Assembly (NCBI RefSeq): GCF_000419525.1
Contig: NZ_ATTE01000001.1
Location: forward strand, 3,383,501 to 3,447,500
DNA length: 64,000 nt
DNA from: Leucothrix mucor DSM 2157
Lineage (GTDB): Bacteria; Pseudomonadota; Gammaproteobacteria; Thiotrichales; Thiotrichaceae
Direction: 5' to 3'
This document shows positions 16,029 to 24,757 of the stretch, in pieces (positions within the stretch are counted from its first letter, which is position 1; every line of letters begins with the position of its first letter). A model generated the notes under the pieces. That model made no database searches, was not told where the DNA came from, and saw nothing but the letters and a program-made list of their open reading frames with translations. The translations under genes were made by a program, and so were the position numbers.

Positions 16029-17072
16029 TTATTTTGCTTCAATCGACAGCGCTTCAATAAAGGCATCTACCTGTGCTTCATCCGTTGCCCACGAGGTGAC
16101 TAAACGAATCACGGATTGCTGATCATCCAGCTTTTCCCACACGTAAAATGCAAACTGTTGTTGTAAGTGTTCGATCAATATATTGGGCAGGATCGGGAAG
16201 ATCTGATTACTTTCAGTATCGGCTGCCAGCGTATAGCCATTATCGCTGACCGCTTTAGCGAGCTTTTGCGCAAGACGGTTCGCGGTGGTCGCTAACTCAA
16301 AGATCAGGTCATTTTTAAATAGCTCCGAAAACTGCAGGCCAAGCAGACGCCCTTTAGCCAGCAATGCGCCACGCTGTTTGATATGAAAGTCAAAATCAAT
16401 CGCCAACTGTGGATTGGGAATAACAATTGCTTCACCCAATAACGCACCGGTTTTAGTGCCACCCAGCCAGAAAATATCGGTTAGCTCGGCAATATCTTGC
16501 AGGCTTAAATCATTGCGCTCAGCGGTGAGCGCTGTGGCCAGTCGTGCACCATCCAACATCAACAGCAGATTATTCGCTTTGCAGACTTCGGACAGCGCTT
16601 GCAGCTCGGCTTTGGTATAAATCGTGCCGGTTTCAGTGGCATTGGAGATATACACCACTCGCGGGCGCGTCATGTGAGGAAAGTGCGAATTACTGGCTAA
16701 TACCGACTTCAGCCCCACGACCGTGAGCTTGCCATCCACCGGTGGCGTGGTCAGAATCTTATGGCCCGTCGCCTCAATCGCACCGGTCTCGCGCAGCTCG
16801 ATATGCCCACTACTCACCGCAATCACCGACTCATGCGCTCGCAGCGCACTGGCCAATATGATCAAGTTTGCGAGCGTGCCACTGGCGACAAAATACACCG
16901 CCGCATCACTGTAGTTTTCACCCAAGTGAGCACGAATCGCATCGCGCGCCTGAGCGGAGTATTCATCATTTCCATACGCGGTTTGCTGAGCCATATTGGT
17001 CTCGGCCATCGCCTTGAGAATGTTCGGGTGGCAGCCTTCGCTGTAGTCATCCAGAAAACTGTATTTACTCAT
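16029..17072 (-). CDS. ltaE: Low-specificity threonine aldolase
   Basis: This 347-residue PLP enzyme of the beta-eliminating lyase/threonine aldolase family has the cofactor lysine in DIFWLGGTKTGALLGEA. The aspartate binding the pyridine nitrogen lies in LLLMLDGARLATAL, and the N-terminal SEGCHPNIL and AYGNDEYS motifs are usual. It cleaves L-threonine or allo-threonine to glycine and acetaldehyde in the cytoplasm. Length is as expected. A parvulin gene lies 13 bp upstream in the same orientation, and the two may be co-transcribed. Confidence 0.88.
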   Translation of the reverse strand: MSKYSFLDDYSEGCHPNILKAMAETNMAQQTAYGNDEYSAQARDAIRAHLGENYSDAAVYFVASGTLANLIILASALRAHESVIAVSSGHIELRETGAIEATGHKILTTPPVDGKLTVVGLKSVLASNSHFPHMTRPRVVYISNATETGTIYTKAELQALSEVCKANNLLLMLDGARLATALTAERNDLSLQDIAELTDIFWLGGTKTGALLGEAIVIPNPQLAIDFDFHIKQRGALLAKGRLLGLQFSELFKNDLIFELATTANRLAQKLAKAVSDNGYTLAADTESNQIFPILPNILIEHLQQQFAFYVWEKLDDQQSVIRLVTSWATDEAQVDAFIEALSIEAK

Positions 17073-17085
17073 GGTGGCTCCGCGC

Positions 17086-17364
17086 TTAAGTCCGGTAGAT
17101 GGTTTGAATCAGATGGTAGCCAAACTTAGTTTTTACTGGGCCATGCACGGTAAGTACTGGCTTTTTGAAGACCACATCATCGAAGGCTTTAACCATTTTT
17201 CCGGGGGCGAATTCACCCAAGTCACCACCGCTTTTGGCGCTGCTGCAAGTGGAATGTTTTTTGGCTAGGGTAGCAAAGTCTGATCCGTTGGCAAGCTGCT
17301 GCTTGAGGGTGTCGGCTTGCTCTTTGGTTTTAACTAGAATATGTCTGGCACAGGCTAATGGCAT
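17086..17364 (-). CDS. ppiC: Small parvulin-type peptidyl-prolyl isomerase
   Basis: This 92-residue protein is a single parvulin domain. The ARHILVKTKEQADTL start, SGGDLGEFAPGKMVKAF core and TKFGYHLIQ end match E. coli PpiC, including the catalytic-site histidines. It has no signal peptide, so it is probably cytoplasmic. It accelerates cis-trans isomerisation of X-Pro bonds. It ends 13 bp before threonine aldolase. Confidence 0.92.
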   Translation of the reverse strand: MPLACARHILVKTKEQADTLKQQLANGSDFATLAKKHSTCSSAKSGGDLGEFAPGKMVKAFDDVVFKKPVLTVHGPVKTKFGYHLIQTIYRT

Positions 17365-17459
17365 GATTGTCTCGCGGTAAATTTACAATGAGCGATACGC
17401 TATCACATTTTGGGGTTACCAATCGTCCGTTCTTTAGCTAAGCGTTATCCGCAACAACA

Positions 17460-17502
17460 AGGTCTACAAAACATAACCTAATACGTAATGTTTTGTAGAC
17501 CT
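17460..17502. repeat. 15-bp perfect inverted repeat, possible terminator
   Basis: The arms at 17460-17474 and 17488-17502 are exact complements (core GGTCTACAAAACAT) around a 13-nt loop. It starts 6 bp after the stop of the nucleoside-recognition gene (minus strand). The downstream side is only moderately T-rich (TTGTTGTTG), so it may be an imperfect terminator. Confidence 0.6.
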
Positions 17503-17507
17503 CTAAC

Positions 17508-18503
17508 TTAAGACTTCACAGCATCCGGCATGGCAACCGAGCGATAAAACCAACGCTGGCAGGTCATCTCATCCACAAATCTCAACCCACGGGCCAGCAA
17601 TGCCACTAGCGCCACTGAAAACAATAAACGCCCCCAGAAAATACTGTGGAAATCCGCACCAATTAGCAAAATCAGCAAGGTATCTTCAATCAGCGAGTGC
17701 AACAGGCTCAGCAATACAATCGTCGTAAAAATATCACGCGCTTTAATATGGCCTTTCTTTGCTTCATTAATGAGTAAACCGCCACCAAATGACAAGCCCA
17801 AGGTAATCCCAATAATCGCAAAACTCGTCGCTTCTTTACCGATGCCCAGCAAGCGTAATAAGGGGCTAAGCATAATCGCCATCAGGCGCTCAATGCCCAG
17901 TACTCTCAACACTTTAAGTACAAATAGTAAGACCGCAATCACGACAATAATCACCGCAAAGCTTTGCAACTGGCTCAAGGCCCAACCCCACAATCCTGTC
18001 ACAGGCTGTGCATCCATCTGTACTAGATTGATCGCAGGCCCTTGCAGCAAGTCACCCGTCTCATACAGCTGATGCAGCATCGAAGCGAATAGCAAACCAC
18101 CACCCAAGCGAACCAATAGGATCACCCAGACATTCACACCCGCTTTTTTAGCAATCGCAACCTCAACCGGCAAGCCATGCATCATCAACATAAGGCTGCC
18201 GAGTACGGTGGCTTGCGCAATGCTCATGCCGCCTTCTAAACCAAGGTCGGCCATGACCACAAAGCCACCGTAAATATTCACCGCCATCGTGGTTGCCAGT
18301 ACCAAGCCGGTGCTTTCTGAGAGGCCCAAGCTTTCCATTAATGGCCCAACCGCATGGCCAAGCCACTCAATGCCACCCAGCTCTTCAGCAATTTTGATCA
18401 GAATCACCGCAGGGATCATGATCTTAAACAGTGTTAAGCAGACGCGGTAAATATCCAGAATCAGCTCATGTAAAAACTGTTTGCTATAGGCTATGGCTTG
18501 CAT
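17508..18503 (-). CDS. Nucleoside-recognition (Gate) domain membrane protein
   Basis: This protein of about 331 residues has eight or so hydrophobic segments and two Gate-like repeats. The first is near IMIPAVILIKIAEELGGIEW with VNIYGGFVVMADLGLEGGMS; the second holds SFAIIGITLGLSFGGGLLIN. Such proteins resemble SpmA/SpmB and nucleoside transporters; the transported solute is unknown. I chose the ATG at 18503 because GAGGA lies 9 bp upstream and the DUF1127 stop lies 10 bp away. It forms an operon with the DUF1127 gene, divergent from a MocR regulator that may control it. Confidence 0.82.
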   Translation of the reverse strand: MQAIAYSKQFLHELILDIYRVCLTLFKIMIPAVILIKIAEELGGIEWLGHAVGPLMESLGLSESTGLVLATTMAVNIYGGFVVMADLGLEGGMSIAQATVLGSLMLMMHGLPVEVAIAKKAGVNVWVILLVRLGGGLLFASMLHQLYETGDLLQGPAINLVQMDAQPVTGLWGWALSQLQSFAVIIVVIAVLLFVLKVLRVLGIERLMAIMLSPLLRLLGIGKEATSFAIIGITLGLSFGGGLLINEAKKGHIKARDIFTTIVLLSLLHSLIEDTLLILLIGADFHSIFWGRLLFSVALVALLARGLRFVDEMTCQRWFYRSVAMPDAVKS

Positions 18504-18513
18504 GTGGTCTTCC

Positions 18514-18663
18514 TCACTCCCAAAAGTGCTTACGCCCTTCCCGCTGGGCATCTTGCGGTGAAATGGCTAAATCTCTTAATTGCTCAACGGGCAAATTCAG
18601 CAGTTGCTTGCGAGTCCGTTGGCGCTCTCTGGTGTGCTGAACAAAGTCGATTAAACGCTTCAT
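18514..18663 (-). CDS. DUF1127 (YjiS-like) small protein
   Basis: This 49-residue protein (MKRLIDFVQHTRERQRTRKQ, then LLNLPVEQLRDLAIS) carries the short DUF1127 motif, in which a basic helix precedes LxxLxxxQLxDIGIS. The ATG at 18663 has AGGAG at a good 7-bp distance; an ATG two codons upstream would be too close to that site. Small DUF1127 proteins bind RNA or modulate metabolism in alphaproteobacteria. Here the gene leads the operon with the Gate-domain protein, divergent from a MocR gene. Confidence 0.85.
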   Translation of the reverse strand: MKRLIDFVQHTRERQRTRKQLLNLPVEQLRDLAISPQDAQREGRKHFWE

Positions 18664-18743
18664 AATCATTCTCCTGTTTCGGTGTAGGAAAAGCTTAGCG
18701 TCCGATAAGATTTGCAAACAGATTTAAAAAATGATTAATTGAA

Positions 18744-18800
18744 CAGTACAGATTAAATCAATAATAACTGTCTCGTGCTTATTTGAATAGATCTGTACTG
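18744..18800. promoter_or_regulatory. Candidate MocR operator (10-bp inverted repeat)
   Basis: CAGTACAGAT (18744-18753) and its exact complement ATCTGTACTG (18791-18800) lie in the divergent gap between the DUF1127 operon and the MocR gene. They are spaced 47 bp start-to-start, roughly four and a half helical turns. MocR proteins bind paired CTGTAC-like half sites, so this is a likely autoregulatory site. Confidence 0.55.
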
Positions 18801-18827
18801 CTTTCATCTCTACTTTGGTAAAAAATC

Positions 18828-20249
18828 ATGAAACTGTACCAGTCACTAGCCGACGAAATTCGCGAGCGCATTGAGCAAGGTTATTATCAGGTTGGTGAAA
18901 AGCTGCCCTCTATTCGGGTGCTTAGTAAGGAGCATGCGGTGAGTGTGTCGACTGCTCAACAAGCCTTGTTATTACTGGAAAAACAGCACTGGGTCGAGGT
19001 ACGCGCCAAGTCAGGCTGCTATGTAAAAGCACAGGCCAAGCCTGCTGAAATGCCACAACCTTGCCGCCCTGCGCAGTACCCTCTGGAGGTTTCACAATGG
19101 CGGGAAGTCCGCGCCCTACGCACCTATAAAGACGATGGCAGTTTTCTGCACCTCAGCAGCGGTGTAGCGGATGTGCATGGGCCAACGCTCAAACCTTTAT
19201 TACGCATTATGTCGGATATCAGCCGCTATCAAGGCCTGCGGGCGCTCATGCCGGATACCTTGCAAGGCGCTGAAGAATTACGCGAGCAGATTGCGCGGCA
19301 AACGGTGGATAGCGGCTCACGCTTACACCCCGATGACATCATAACGACCACGGGTTGTCAGGAAGCACTCTCCATTAGCTTGCAAGCGATTACTAACCCC
19401 GGTGATGTGATTGCAGTCGAATCGCCAGGCTTTTATGGCTTAATGCAAATTCTCAAAGCGCATGATTTAAAAGCACTGGAAATCCCCTCGCACCCTAGCG
19501 ATGGCATGAGTTTAGATGCGCTGGAAATGGCGTTGGACCAATGGCCAATTAAAGCGATTATGGTGATTCCCACGGAGAATAATCCGCTCGGTAGTACCAT
19601 GTTGGAAGAAAATAAACTGCGCTTGCTGAAAATGACTCAGCGCTATAACACACCCATTATCGAGGATGATATTTATGGTGATTTGCGTTACAAGCAACCT
19701 CGCCCTTGCACTCTGCATTCCTTAGATACGGAAGGTCGGGTGATCTTGTGCAGCTCATTCTCCAAGACCTTGTCGGCAGGATTGCGGGTCGGCTGGCTGG
19801 CTCCGGGACGCTATCGAGAACGTGTTGAACACATGAAATACATTGGCACCGCCTCCACCACAACCATCACCCAACTGGCCGTCGCTGAGTTTATCAATCA
19901 AGGCTATTACGACCGCCATATTCGCACCATGCGCCAGCAATACCGCTGCAATCGTGATTTAATCACGCATGCCATCAAGCAGTTTTTCCCTGAAGGCACG
20001 CGCATTAGTGCACCACAAGGCGCTTATTTATTGTGGATTGAATTACCCGGCGATGTGGACACTCTGGAGCTTAATCGGCGGCTGGAGAAACATAAAATTC
20101 AGATTGCACCGGGAGTGATATTTTCAGCATCCGGTAAGTACCGCAATTGCATGCGGATTAACTTTGCCCGCCCCATTCCGGATCAGGCAATGCAGCTGAT
20201 TGGCTATGAAGCGAAGGAATTGCTTCGGGGACAGTTAGTCCCGTTGTAG
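18828..20249 (+). CDS. MocR-type regulator (GntR HTH fused to aminotransferase domain)
   Basis: This 473-residue protein has a GntR winged helix (residues about 1-70, ADEIRERIEQGYYQVGEKLP, then SIRVLSKEHAVSVSTAQQAL). It is followed by a fold-type I aminotransferase domain with TTGCQEALSISLQAI, TENNPLGSTM, the PLP-facing EDDIYGDLRY and the lysine in CSSFSKTLSAGLRVGW. All key PLP residues are retained. MocR proteins use PLP or amino acid ligands to regulate nearby genes. The divergent DUF1127/Gate-domain operon with a shared inverted repeat is the likely target. Confidence 0.92.
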   Translation: MKLYQSLADEIRERIEQGYYQVGEKLPSIRVLSKEHAVSVSTAQQALLLLEKQHWVEVRAKSGCYVKAQAKPAEMPQPCRPAQYPLEVSQWREVRALRTYKDDGSFLHLSSGVADVHGPTLKPLLRIMSDISRYQGLRALMPDTLQGAEELREQIARQTVDSGSRLHPDDIITTTGCQEALSISLQAITNPGDVIAVESPGFYGLMQILKAHDLKALEIPSHPSDGMSLDALEMALDQWPIKAIMVIPTENNPLGSTMLEENKLRLLKMTQRYNTPIIEDDIYGDLRYKQPRPCTLHSLDTEGRVILCSSFSKTLSAGLRVGWLAPGRYRERVEHMKYIGTASTTTITQLAVAEFINQGYYDRHIRTMRQQYRCNRDLITHAIKQFFPEGTRISAPQGAYLLWIELPGDVDTLELNRRLEKHKIQIAPGVIFSASGKYRNCMRINFARPIPDQAMQLIGYEAKELLRGQLVPL

Positions 20250-20274
20250 GTTATTTTCAAAACACTAGCCAATA

Positions 20275-20311
20275 AAAAAGCCAGCCGGAATCCTTTCCAT
20301 GCTGGCTTTTT
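20275..20311. terminator. Bidirectional terminator
   Basis: AAAAAGCCAGC (20275-20285) pairs with GCTGGCTTTTT (20301-20311) around a 15-nt loop. It serves the MocR gene and the convergent gene ending at 20343. Confidence 0.88.
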
Positions 20312-20342
20312 CTAATGCGTTTCTATGGGGTTATTACATCAT

Positions 20343-20768
20343 TTAGTAGTCGCTGAGTACCTTTAAGTAGCCTTCTTTGACTTTAGCCAGATCGACCAGC
20401 AAACGGCGTTTGGTCCAGCCATGCACTTTGTCATGGGCTTCGATAAATACTTTGCGCACATGCTCCGGCACGGTAATACCACTTAGGCTACGGGTAAAGG
20501 GTTGCTCATCGACATGCGGGTGTAGCAATTCGCGATTACCCAGCACATTGCCTTCGCCATCGACCACACGCCATGCATCGGCGTAATGATCCCAGCCAGT
20601 GTCTTCGTGCTCAAGGGTAACACTGACCGACCACAGGCTTTCGCCTTGTCCGGAAAATTCTGCTGCCACGATTTTCACATCACCGGCATTCGCCGCACCA
20701 ACAACCGATAGGATTAGTAAACCACCCATATGGGCCTGCCACTTCGATTTAAGTTTAGTAAGCGTCAT
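20343..20768 (-). CDS. Secreted protein of unknown function
   Basis: This 141-residue protein has a signal peptide (hydrophobic GGLLILSVVGAANAG, cleavage likely after ANA). The mature domain of about 112 residues looks like an all-beta, immunoglobulin-like fold: WSVSVTLEHEDTGWDHYADA, WRVVDGEGNVLGNRELLHPH and EQPFTRSLSGITVPEHV. This pattern recurs in a family of uncharacterised periplasmic proteins. It is monocistronic between terminators. No function is proposed. Confidence 0.75.
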   Translation of the reverse strand: MTLTKLKSKWQAHMGGLLILSVVGAANAGDVKIVAAEFSGQGESLWSVSVTLEHEDTGWDHYADAWRVVDGEGNVLGNRELLHPHVDEQPFTRSLSGITVPEHVRKVFIEAHDKVHGWTKRRLLVDLAKVKEGYLKVLSDY

Positions 20769-20871
20769 CTCAACTCCTTTTGACTGAGCTCATATAAAAA
20801 AGATCTCCAACCGCAATTATACGACAGGAGATCTTAATAATAGTCCCAAAGAAGATGACCGTCTTGTAAGA

Positions 20872-21096
20872 TCAGATCAGCAACATTAACCAACCAATCA
20901 ACGCGATCAGAAACACAATCAGCCACGCTTGCAAACCACTGACCTCACGCATTCCCGCTGTTTGAATCTTGGCAACTTCCATCGTCGGTATCCGTATTTC
21001 ACCATTCCAACACTTCATTTGAACAAACGGACCCACGTGCTCAACCTCTGATGCTTTGTACGTCTGACCTCCCTTCGTGGAAACCTTAAACGCCAT
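20872..21096 (-). CDS. Small membrane-anchored protein of unknown function
   Basis: This protein of about 74 residues starts MAFKVSTKGGQTYKASEVEH and ends in a single transmembrane helix (AWLIVFLIALIGWLMLLI). The N-terminal soluble part is about 55 residues and looks like a small beta-domain. A run of ten G residues (21103-21112 as C on the plus strand) lies 6 bp before the ATG and covers the ribosome-binding position. A TTG start at 21114 would translate this run as a Gly stretch, which is less likely. Confidence 0.6.
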   Translation of the reverse strand: MAFKVSTKGGQTYKASEVEHVGPFVQMKCWNGEIRIPTMEVAKIQTAGMREVSGLQAWLIVFLIALIGWLMLLI

Positions 21097-21102
21097 AATG
21101 AT

Positions 21103-21112
21103 CCCCCCCCCC
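21103..21112 (-). promoter_or_regulatory. G10 homopolymer in ribosome-binding region
   Basis: Ten consecutive G residues (minus strand) sit 6-16 bp upstream of the ATG at 21096. This is where the Shine-Dalgarno sequence should be. Length changes by slippage could alter translation initiation. Confidence 0.5.
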
Positions 21113-21254
21113 AATTATTCGCCAAGCATTTGAAAATAGCATAATACTTGCACACAAAACACTCTAATTTGATTACAAATAATTCAAATCGCTCATTCAA
21201 TTCTCAATTTTATTTAAATAGCCAAGCCAGAATGAAAGTGCTAAAAACAATCCC

Positions 21255-23084
21255 ATGCTGAATAAATTCTTTTCCAAATTTATCGACCCGATGGGTATCG
21301 ATGACACCAGCCGTCCACCCTCCGATGTGTTCGGCTTTTTCAAGTATTACCTGAAGCCAATTCGCGGTGTGCTAATTACCACACTGCTGCTGTCGGGGAT
21401 TGCTACCGTCTCAGAGTTGATGCTCTATGTGTATCTTGGCGACATTGTCGACTGGATGGGCAGCGGCAATCCGGCGACTTTCTTTCAGGAGCATAAAACA
21501 GCACTGATCTGGATGCTGGTGGTCGCGGTGATTATCCGACCGATCGCCTTACTACTCTCGCGCGGCATGATCAGCTTTGCACTGGTCGTGGGCTTGGGCA
21601 ATCGCATTCGCTGGCACAATCACCGTTATGTATTGCGCCAAAGTCTCTCCTACTTCCAGAATGATTTCGCCGGCCGTGTCGCGCAAAAAGTCATGCAAAC
21701 CGGTAACTCCGCCCGCGAAGCCGTGATCAATGTGATTGATGGCGTGTGGCTGCTGGTGGTTTATTTAATCGGTATCACTTGGCTGTTTGTGGATATGGAT
21801 TGGCGACTGCTGATGCCCATGGTGCTCTGGATTGCGGGCTATGCGCTGGTGATTTTGTTCTTAGTGCCTTCAGTGCGTGGTCGCTCAGCAAGTCTATCCG
21901 AAGCCAATTCGCGCTTGCTGGGGCAAATTGTGGATGGCTACACTAATATCCAATCGGTCAAACTCTTCGCCAGCGATGATCAGGAAGATGCTTATGCCGG
22001 TGGCTTTTTAAAGCGCCACACTACAGCGTTTCGCAGCCTGATGGAATCCATCTTTAATATGACCGTGGCGCTGACGGTGCTCAACACCGCATTGGTTGTC
22101 GGTACTGCTGTGATTTCGATTGTGCTCTGGCAGCGCGGCGAAGTGAGTGTCGGGACGATCGCCATCGCCAATGCGCTGATTATGCGCGTCAATCAAATGT
22201 CCGGCTGGATACTGCGCACCATTACCTCGCTGTTTGAGCAAATGGGAACGGTACAAAACGGTATTGCCACTATTTCCAAACCTAACTCCGTCATGGATGT
22301 GGCCGGTGCCAAGCCGCTAATACTAACTCAAGGCAAAATCACATTCGAGAGCATGAGCTTCTACTACAGCGATGACAATCGAGTGATTGAAAACTTTGAT
22401 CTGGCGCTAAAGCCCGGTGAAAAAGTCGGAGTGGTTGGGCGCTCCGGTGCCGGTAAATCGACATTGGTTAACCTGTTGCTACGCTTTTACGATGTGGATG
22501 CTGGTCGTATTCTGATCGATGATCAGGACATTTCCCAATGCACTCAGCAAAGCCTGCGCGCCAATATTGCCATGGTCACACAAGATACCTCACTGCTACA
22601 TCGCTCAGTACGTGACAATATTCGCTACGGCAAACCTGATGCGACCGAGGATGAAATCAAGCAAGCGGCACGATTGGCTGAGGTCGATCAGTTCCTACCG
22701 CATCTGGTGGATTTGCAAGGTAATCGCGGTTATGACGCCTTGGTCGGTGAGCGTGGTGTGAAGCTCTCTGGCGGTCAACGTCAGCGGATTGCCATTGCGC
22801 GAGTCATTCTGAAAAACGCTCCGATTCTGGTGCTAGATGAAGCCACCTCGGCACTGGATTCTGAAGTAGAGCAAGCCATTCAAAGCCAGCTAGAACGGCT
22901 AATGACGGATAAAACGGTAATTGCTATTGCCCATCGCTTATCTACCATTGCCGCGATGGATCGTCTGGTGGTAATGGATGAAGGCCGTATTATCGAGCAA
23001 GGTACGCACCATGAATTGCTGGAACAGGAAGGTTTGTACTGGCAATTATGGCAGCGCCAATCCGGTGGTTTTTTACCAGACTAA
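21255..23084 (+). CDS. ABC exporter, fused permease and ATPase
   Basis: This 609-residue half-transporter has an N-terminal six-helix permease (about residues 35-330, from LKPIRGVLITTLLLSGIATV) and a C-terminal nucleotide-binding domain. The latter holds Walker A VGRSGAGKSTLV, Q-loop VTQDTSLL, signature LSGGQRQRIAIARV, Walker B ILVLDEATSALDS and switch His IAHRLSTI. It belongs to the MsbA/multidrug-exporter type and probably works as a homodimer in the inner membrane. The substrate is not evident. A small membrane-anchored Rieske-like protein gene follows after 12 bp. Confidence 0.92.
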   Translation: MLNKFFSKFIDPMGIDDTSRPPSDVFGFFKYYLKPIRGVLITTLLLSGIATVSELMLYVYLGDIVDWMGSGNPATFFQEHKTALIWMLVVAVIIRPIALLLSRGMISFALVVGLGNRIRWHNHRYVLRQSLSYFQNDFAGRVAQKVMQTGNSAREAVINVIDGVWLLVVYLIGITWLFVDMDWRLLMPMVLWIAGYALVILFLVPSVRGRSASLSEANSRLLGQIVDGYTNIQSVKLFASDDQEDAYAGGFLKRHTTAFRSLMESIFNMTVALTVLNTALVVGTAVISIVLWQRGEVSVGTIAIANALIMRVNQMSGWILRTITSLFEQMGTVQNGIATISKPNSVMDVAGAKPLILTQGKITFESMSFYYSDDNRVIENFDLALKPGEKVGVVGRSGAGKSTLVNLLLRFYDVDAGRILIDDQDISQCTQQSLRANIAMVTQDTSLLHRSVRDNIRYGKPDATEDEIKQAARLAEVDQFLPHLVDLQGNRGYDALVGERGVKLSGGQRQRIAIARVILKNAPILVLDEATSALDSEVEQAIQSQLERLMTDKTVIAIAHRLSTIAAMDRLVVMDEGRIIEQGTHHELLEQEGLYWQLWQRQSGGFLPD

Positions 23085-23096
23085 GGAGTGTAAAAA

Positions 23097-23624
23097 ATGA
23101 ATCGTCGCAAAGGATTGTTAGTCTTCGTTATTGCACTTTCTGTGATCGGGATCGGTGCGCTTACCATAGCAATGCTGCAAAGCATGAAACCAACCGATGC
23201 AGCAAAATCAGACCATATCCTTCGGGTCGATATTACTGAAATACCGCTTGATAGTTATCGTGAATATCAATGGTACAACCACCTGATTATGGTCTTTCGT
23301 CTCGGAGACAGGTCGGCGGAGTATTTGATTGACAGCAATTCGATTGCTAATGGCCCTGACTATGTTAAAGGCGAGTTGCCTGCTGCCTTTGTGTATGTAC
23401 CGGTCAGTACCTATAAAGGCTGTAAGTTGCTGTCTTCCAAAGAGGGTGATTCACTTTGGCCAACCTACCAAGGCTGGTATGACCCTTGCCATATGGGCTT
23501 CTGGGACTTCTCAGGTCGTAACATACCCGGCGTTATGACGTCTGGAGATGCAAAGCTTGATGATTTAACGAAACTGCCAAACGTTAAATGGATAAACCCG
23601 ACAACTATCGAACTTCGTCCTTAA
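23097..23624 (+). CDS. Membrane-anchored protein with degenerate Rieske-like domain
   Basis: This 175-residue protein has an N-terminal membrane anchor (LLVFVIALSVIGIGALTIAM). The C-terminal segment resembles the second cluster-binding loop of Rieske proteins: YDPCHMGFWDFSGRNIPG matches the usual CPCHGSxFDxxGR. The expected first loop (CxH) appears as YKGCKLL, so the first histidine ligand is missing and a normal 2Fe-2S cluster is doubtful. It follows the ABC exporter by 12 bp and is followed by a perfect terminator, so it is the last gene of that operon. Function unknown; the Rieske relation is my inference. Confidence 0.55.
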   Translation: MNRRKGLLVFVIALSVIGIGALTIAMLQSMKPTDAAKSDHILRVDITEIPLDSYREYQWYNHLIMVFRLGDRSAEYLIDSNSIANGPDYVKGELPAAFVYVPVSTYKGCKLLSSKEGDSLWPTYQGWYDPCHMGFWDFSGRNIPGVMTSGDAKLDDLTKLPNVKWINPTTIELRP

Positions 23625-23625
23625 T

Positions 23626-23654
23626 AAAAAGGCGACCATTGCGGTCGCCTTTTT
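23626..23654. terminator. Bidirectional terminator
   Basis: AAAAAGGCGACC (23626-23637) is perfectly complementary to GGTCGCCTTTTT (23643-23654) with a 5-nt loop. It serves the ABC exporter operon and the convergent TRAP operon. Confidence 0.95.
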
Positions 23655-23671
23655 CAATCAAGTCACCCAGA

Positions 23672-24751
23672 TTAAGAGCGCTGGCGGAACACTTCCGCAC
23701 CAAATACATTGGCGTATTCAGTCGCTGGCTCTAAAAATGCCTGATAGCTTTCATACACCTTCTTAAACAGTTCGTTGTCTTTCGCCAGATCATCGATCAC
23801 TTCTTTTGATGCCTGCTTCAGTGCCGCAACCACGTCATCCGGGAACACTTTAAAATCAACGCCCTGCTCTTTTAACTGAGTGAAAGCTTGCACATTGAAG
23901 TAATCAAACTGTGCCAATGTCTCAACCGACGTCGCTAATGCCGCTTCTTCAACGATGTGCTGCAGATCTTCCGGCAAGCTGTTCCACGCTTCCAGATTCA
24001 CTGAAATACACAGCGCCGCACCGGGCTCATGGAACGCCGGAACGTAGCAAATATTCGCCACTTTGTTTAATCCAAAGGCCTGATCCAGCAGCGGGCCAAC
24101 CCACTCTGCCGCATCAATTGCGCCGGATTTAAAGGATGGGAAAATCTCTGGTGGTGGTAGCAAAATAGCATTCACACCCAGCTTACGCATGGCTTCGCCG
24201 CCAAGGCCTGCGATCCGCATATTCAAGCCGGATAAGTCTTTAACGGAGGTGATTTCCTTCTTAAACCAACCTGCAGACTGAGTGCCGGAGTTGCCGCTGT
24301 AGAACGATTTAATGCCGCGCTCAGCATTCACTTCATCCCACAATTTCTGACCGCCACCATGACGTAACCACGCCACTTGCTCGGTGGCATTCATGCCAAA
24401 CGGAACGGTGCTGAAAAAGTGCAGCGCAGGGTTCTTACCTGCTGCGTAATATGGCGTGGTGTGGCCGATCTCAACGGTGCCTTTTTGAACCGCATCTTCC
24501 ACGGCAAAGGGAGGCACTAACTCGCCGCTGCTGTAGATTTTGAAGCTTAAACGACCACCGGACATTTCTTCAACGCGGCGCGCAAAGCTAGTGACATTGG
24601 TGCCAACGCCGGGTGCTTTTGCTGGAAAACTCGTTGGTAACTTCCAAACGATCTTTTCAGCATCCGCCGCCGAAGCCGTACCGGTTGCCGTTGCAGCACC
24701 CGCAGCGGTTAGCGCTGCAGCACATTGTAAAAACTTTCTACGTTCCATCAT
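23672..24751 (-). CDS. TRAP transporter substrate-binding protein (DctP family)
   Basis: This 359-residue periplasmic binding protein carries a Tat-like signal peptide (MERRKFLQCAAALTAAG, twin Arg followed by a hydrophobic stretch). The mature part has the DctP fold: WKLPTSFPAKAPGVG, VEIGHTTPYYAAGKNPA, DLSGLNMRIAGLGGEAMRKL with the carboxylate-binding Arg, and AAEWVGPLLDQAFGL. The pattern resembles the TakP-type branch that binds 2-oxoacids, but the ligand is not proven. It is the last gene of the TRAP operon, after the large permease gene by 6 bp. Confidence 0.9.
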   Translation of the reverse strand: MMERRKFLQCAAALTAAGAATATGTASAADAEKIVWKLPTSFPAKAPGVGTNVTSFARRVEEMSGGRLSFKIYSSGELVPPFAVEDAVQKGTVEIGHTTPYYAAGKNPALHFFSTVPFGMNATEQVAWLRHGGGQKLWDEVNAERGIKSFYSGNSGTQSAGWFKKEITSVKDLSGLNMRIAGLGGEAMRKLGVNAILLPPPEIFPSFKSGAIDAAEWVGPLLDQAFGLNKVANICYVPAFHEPGAALCISVNLEAWNSLPEDLQHIVEEAALATSVETLAQFDYFNVQAFTQLKEQGVDFKVFPDDVVAALKQASKEVIDDLAKDNELFKKVYESYQAFLEPATEYANVFGAEVFRQRS

Positions 24752-24757
24752 CCTCTC

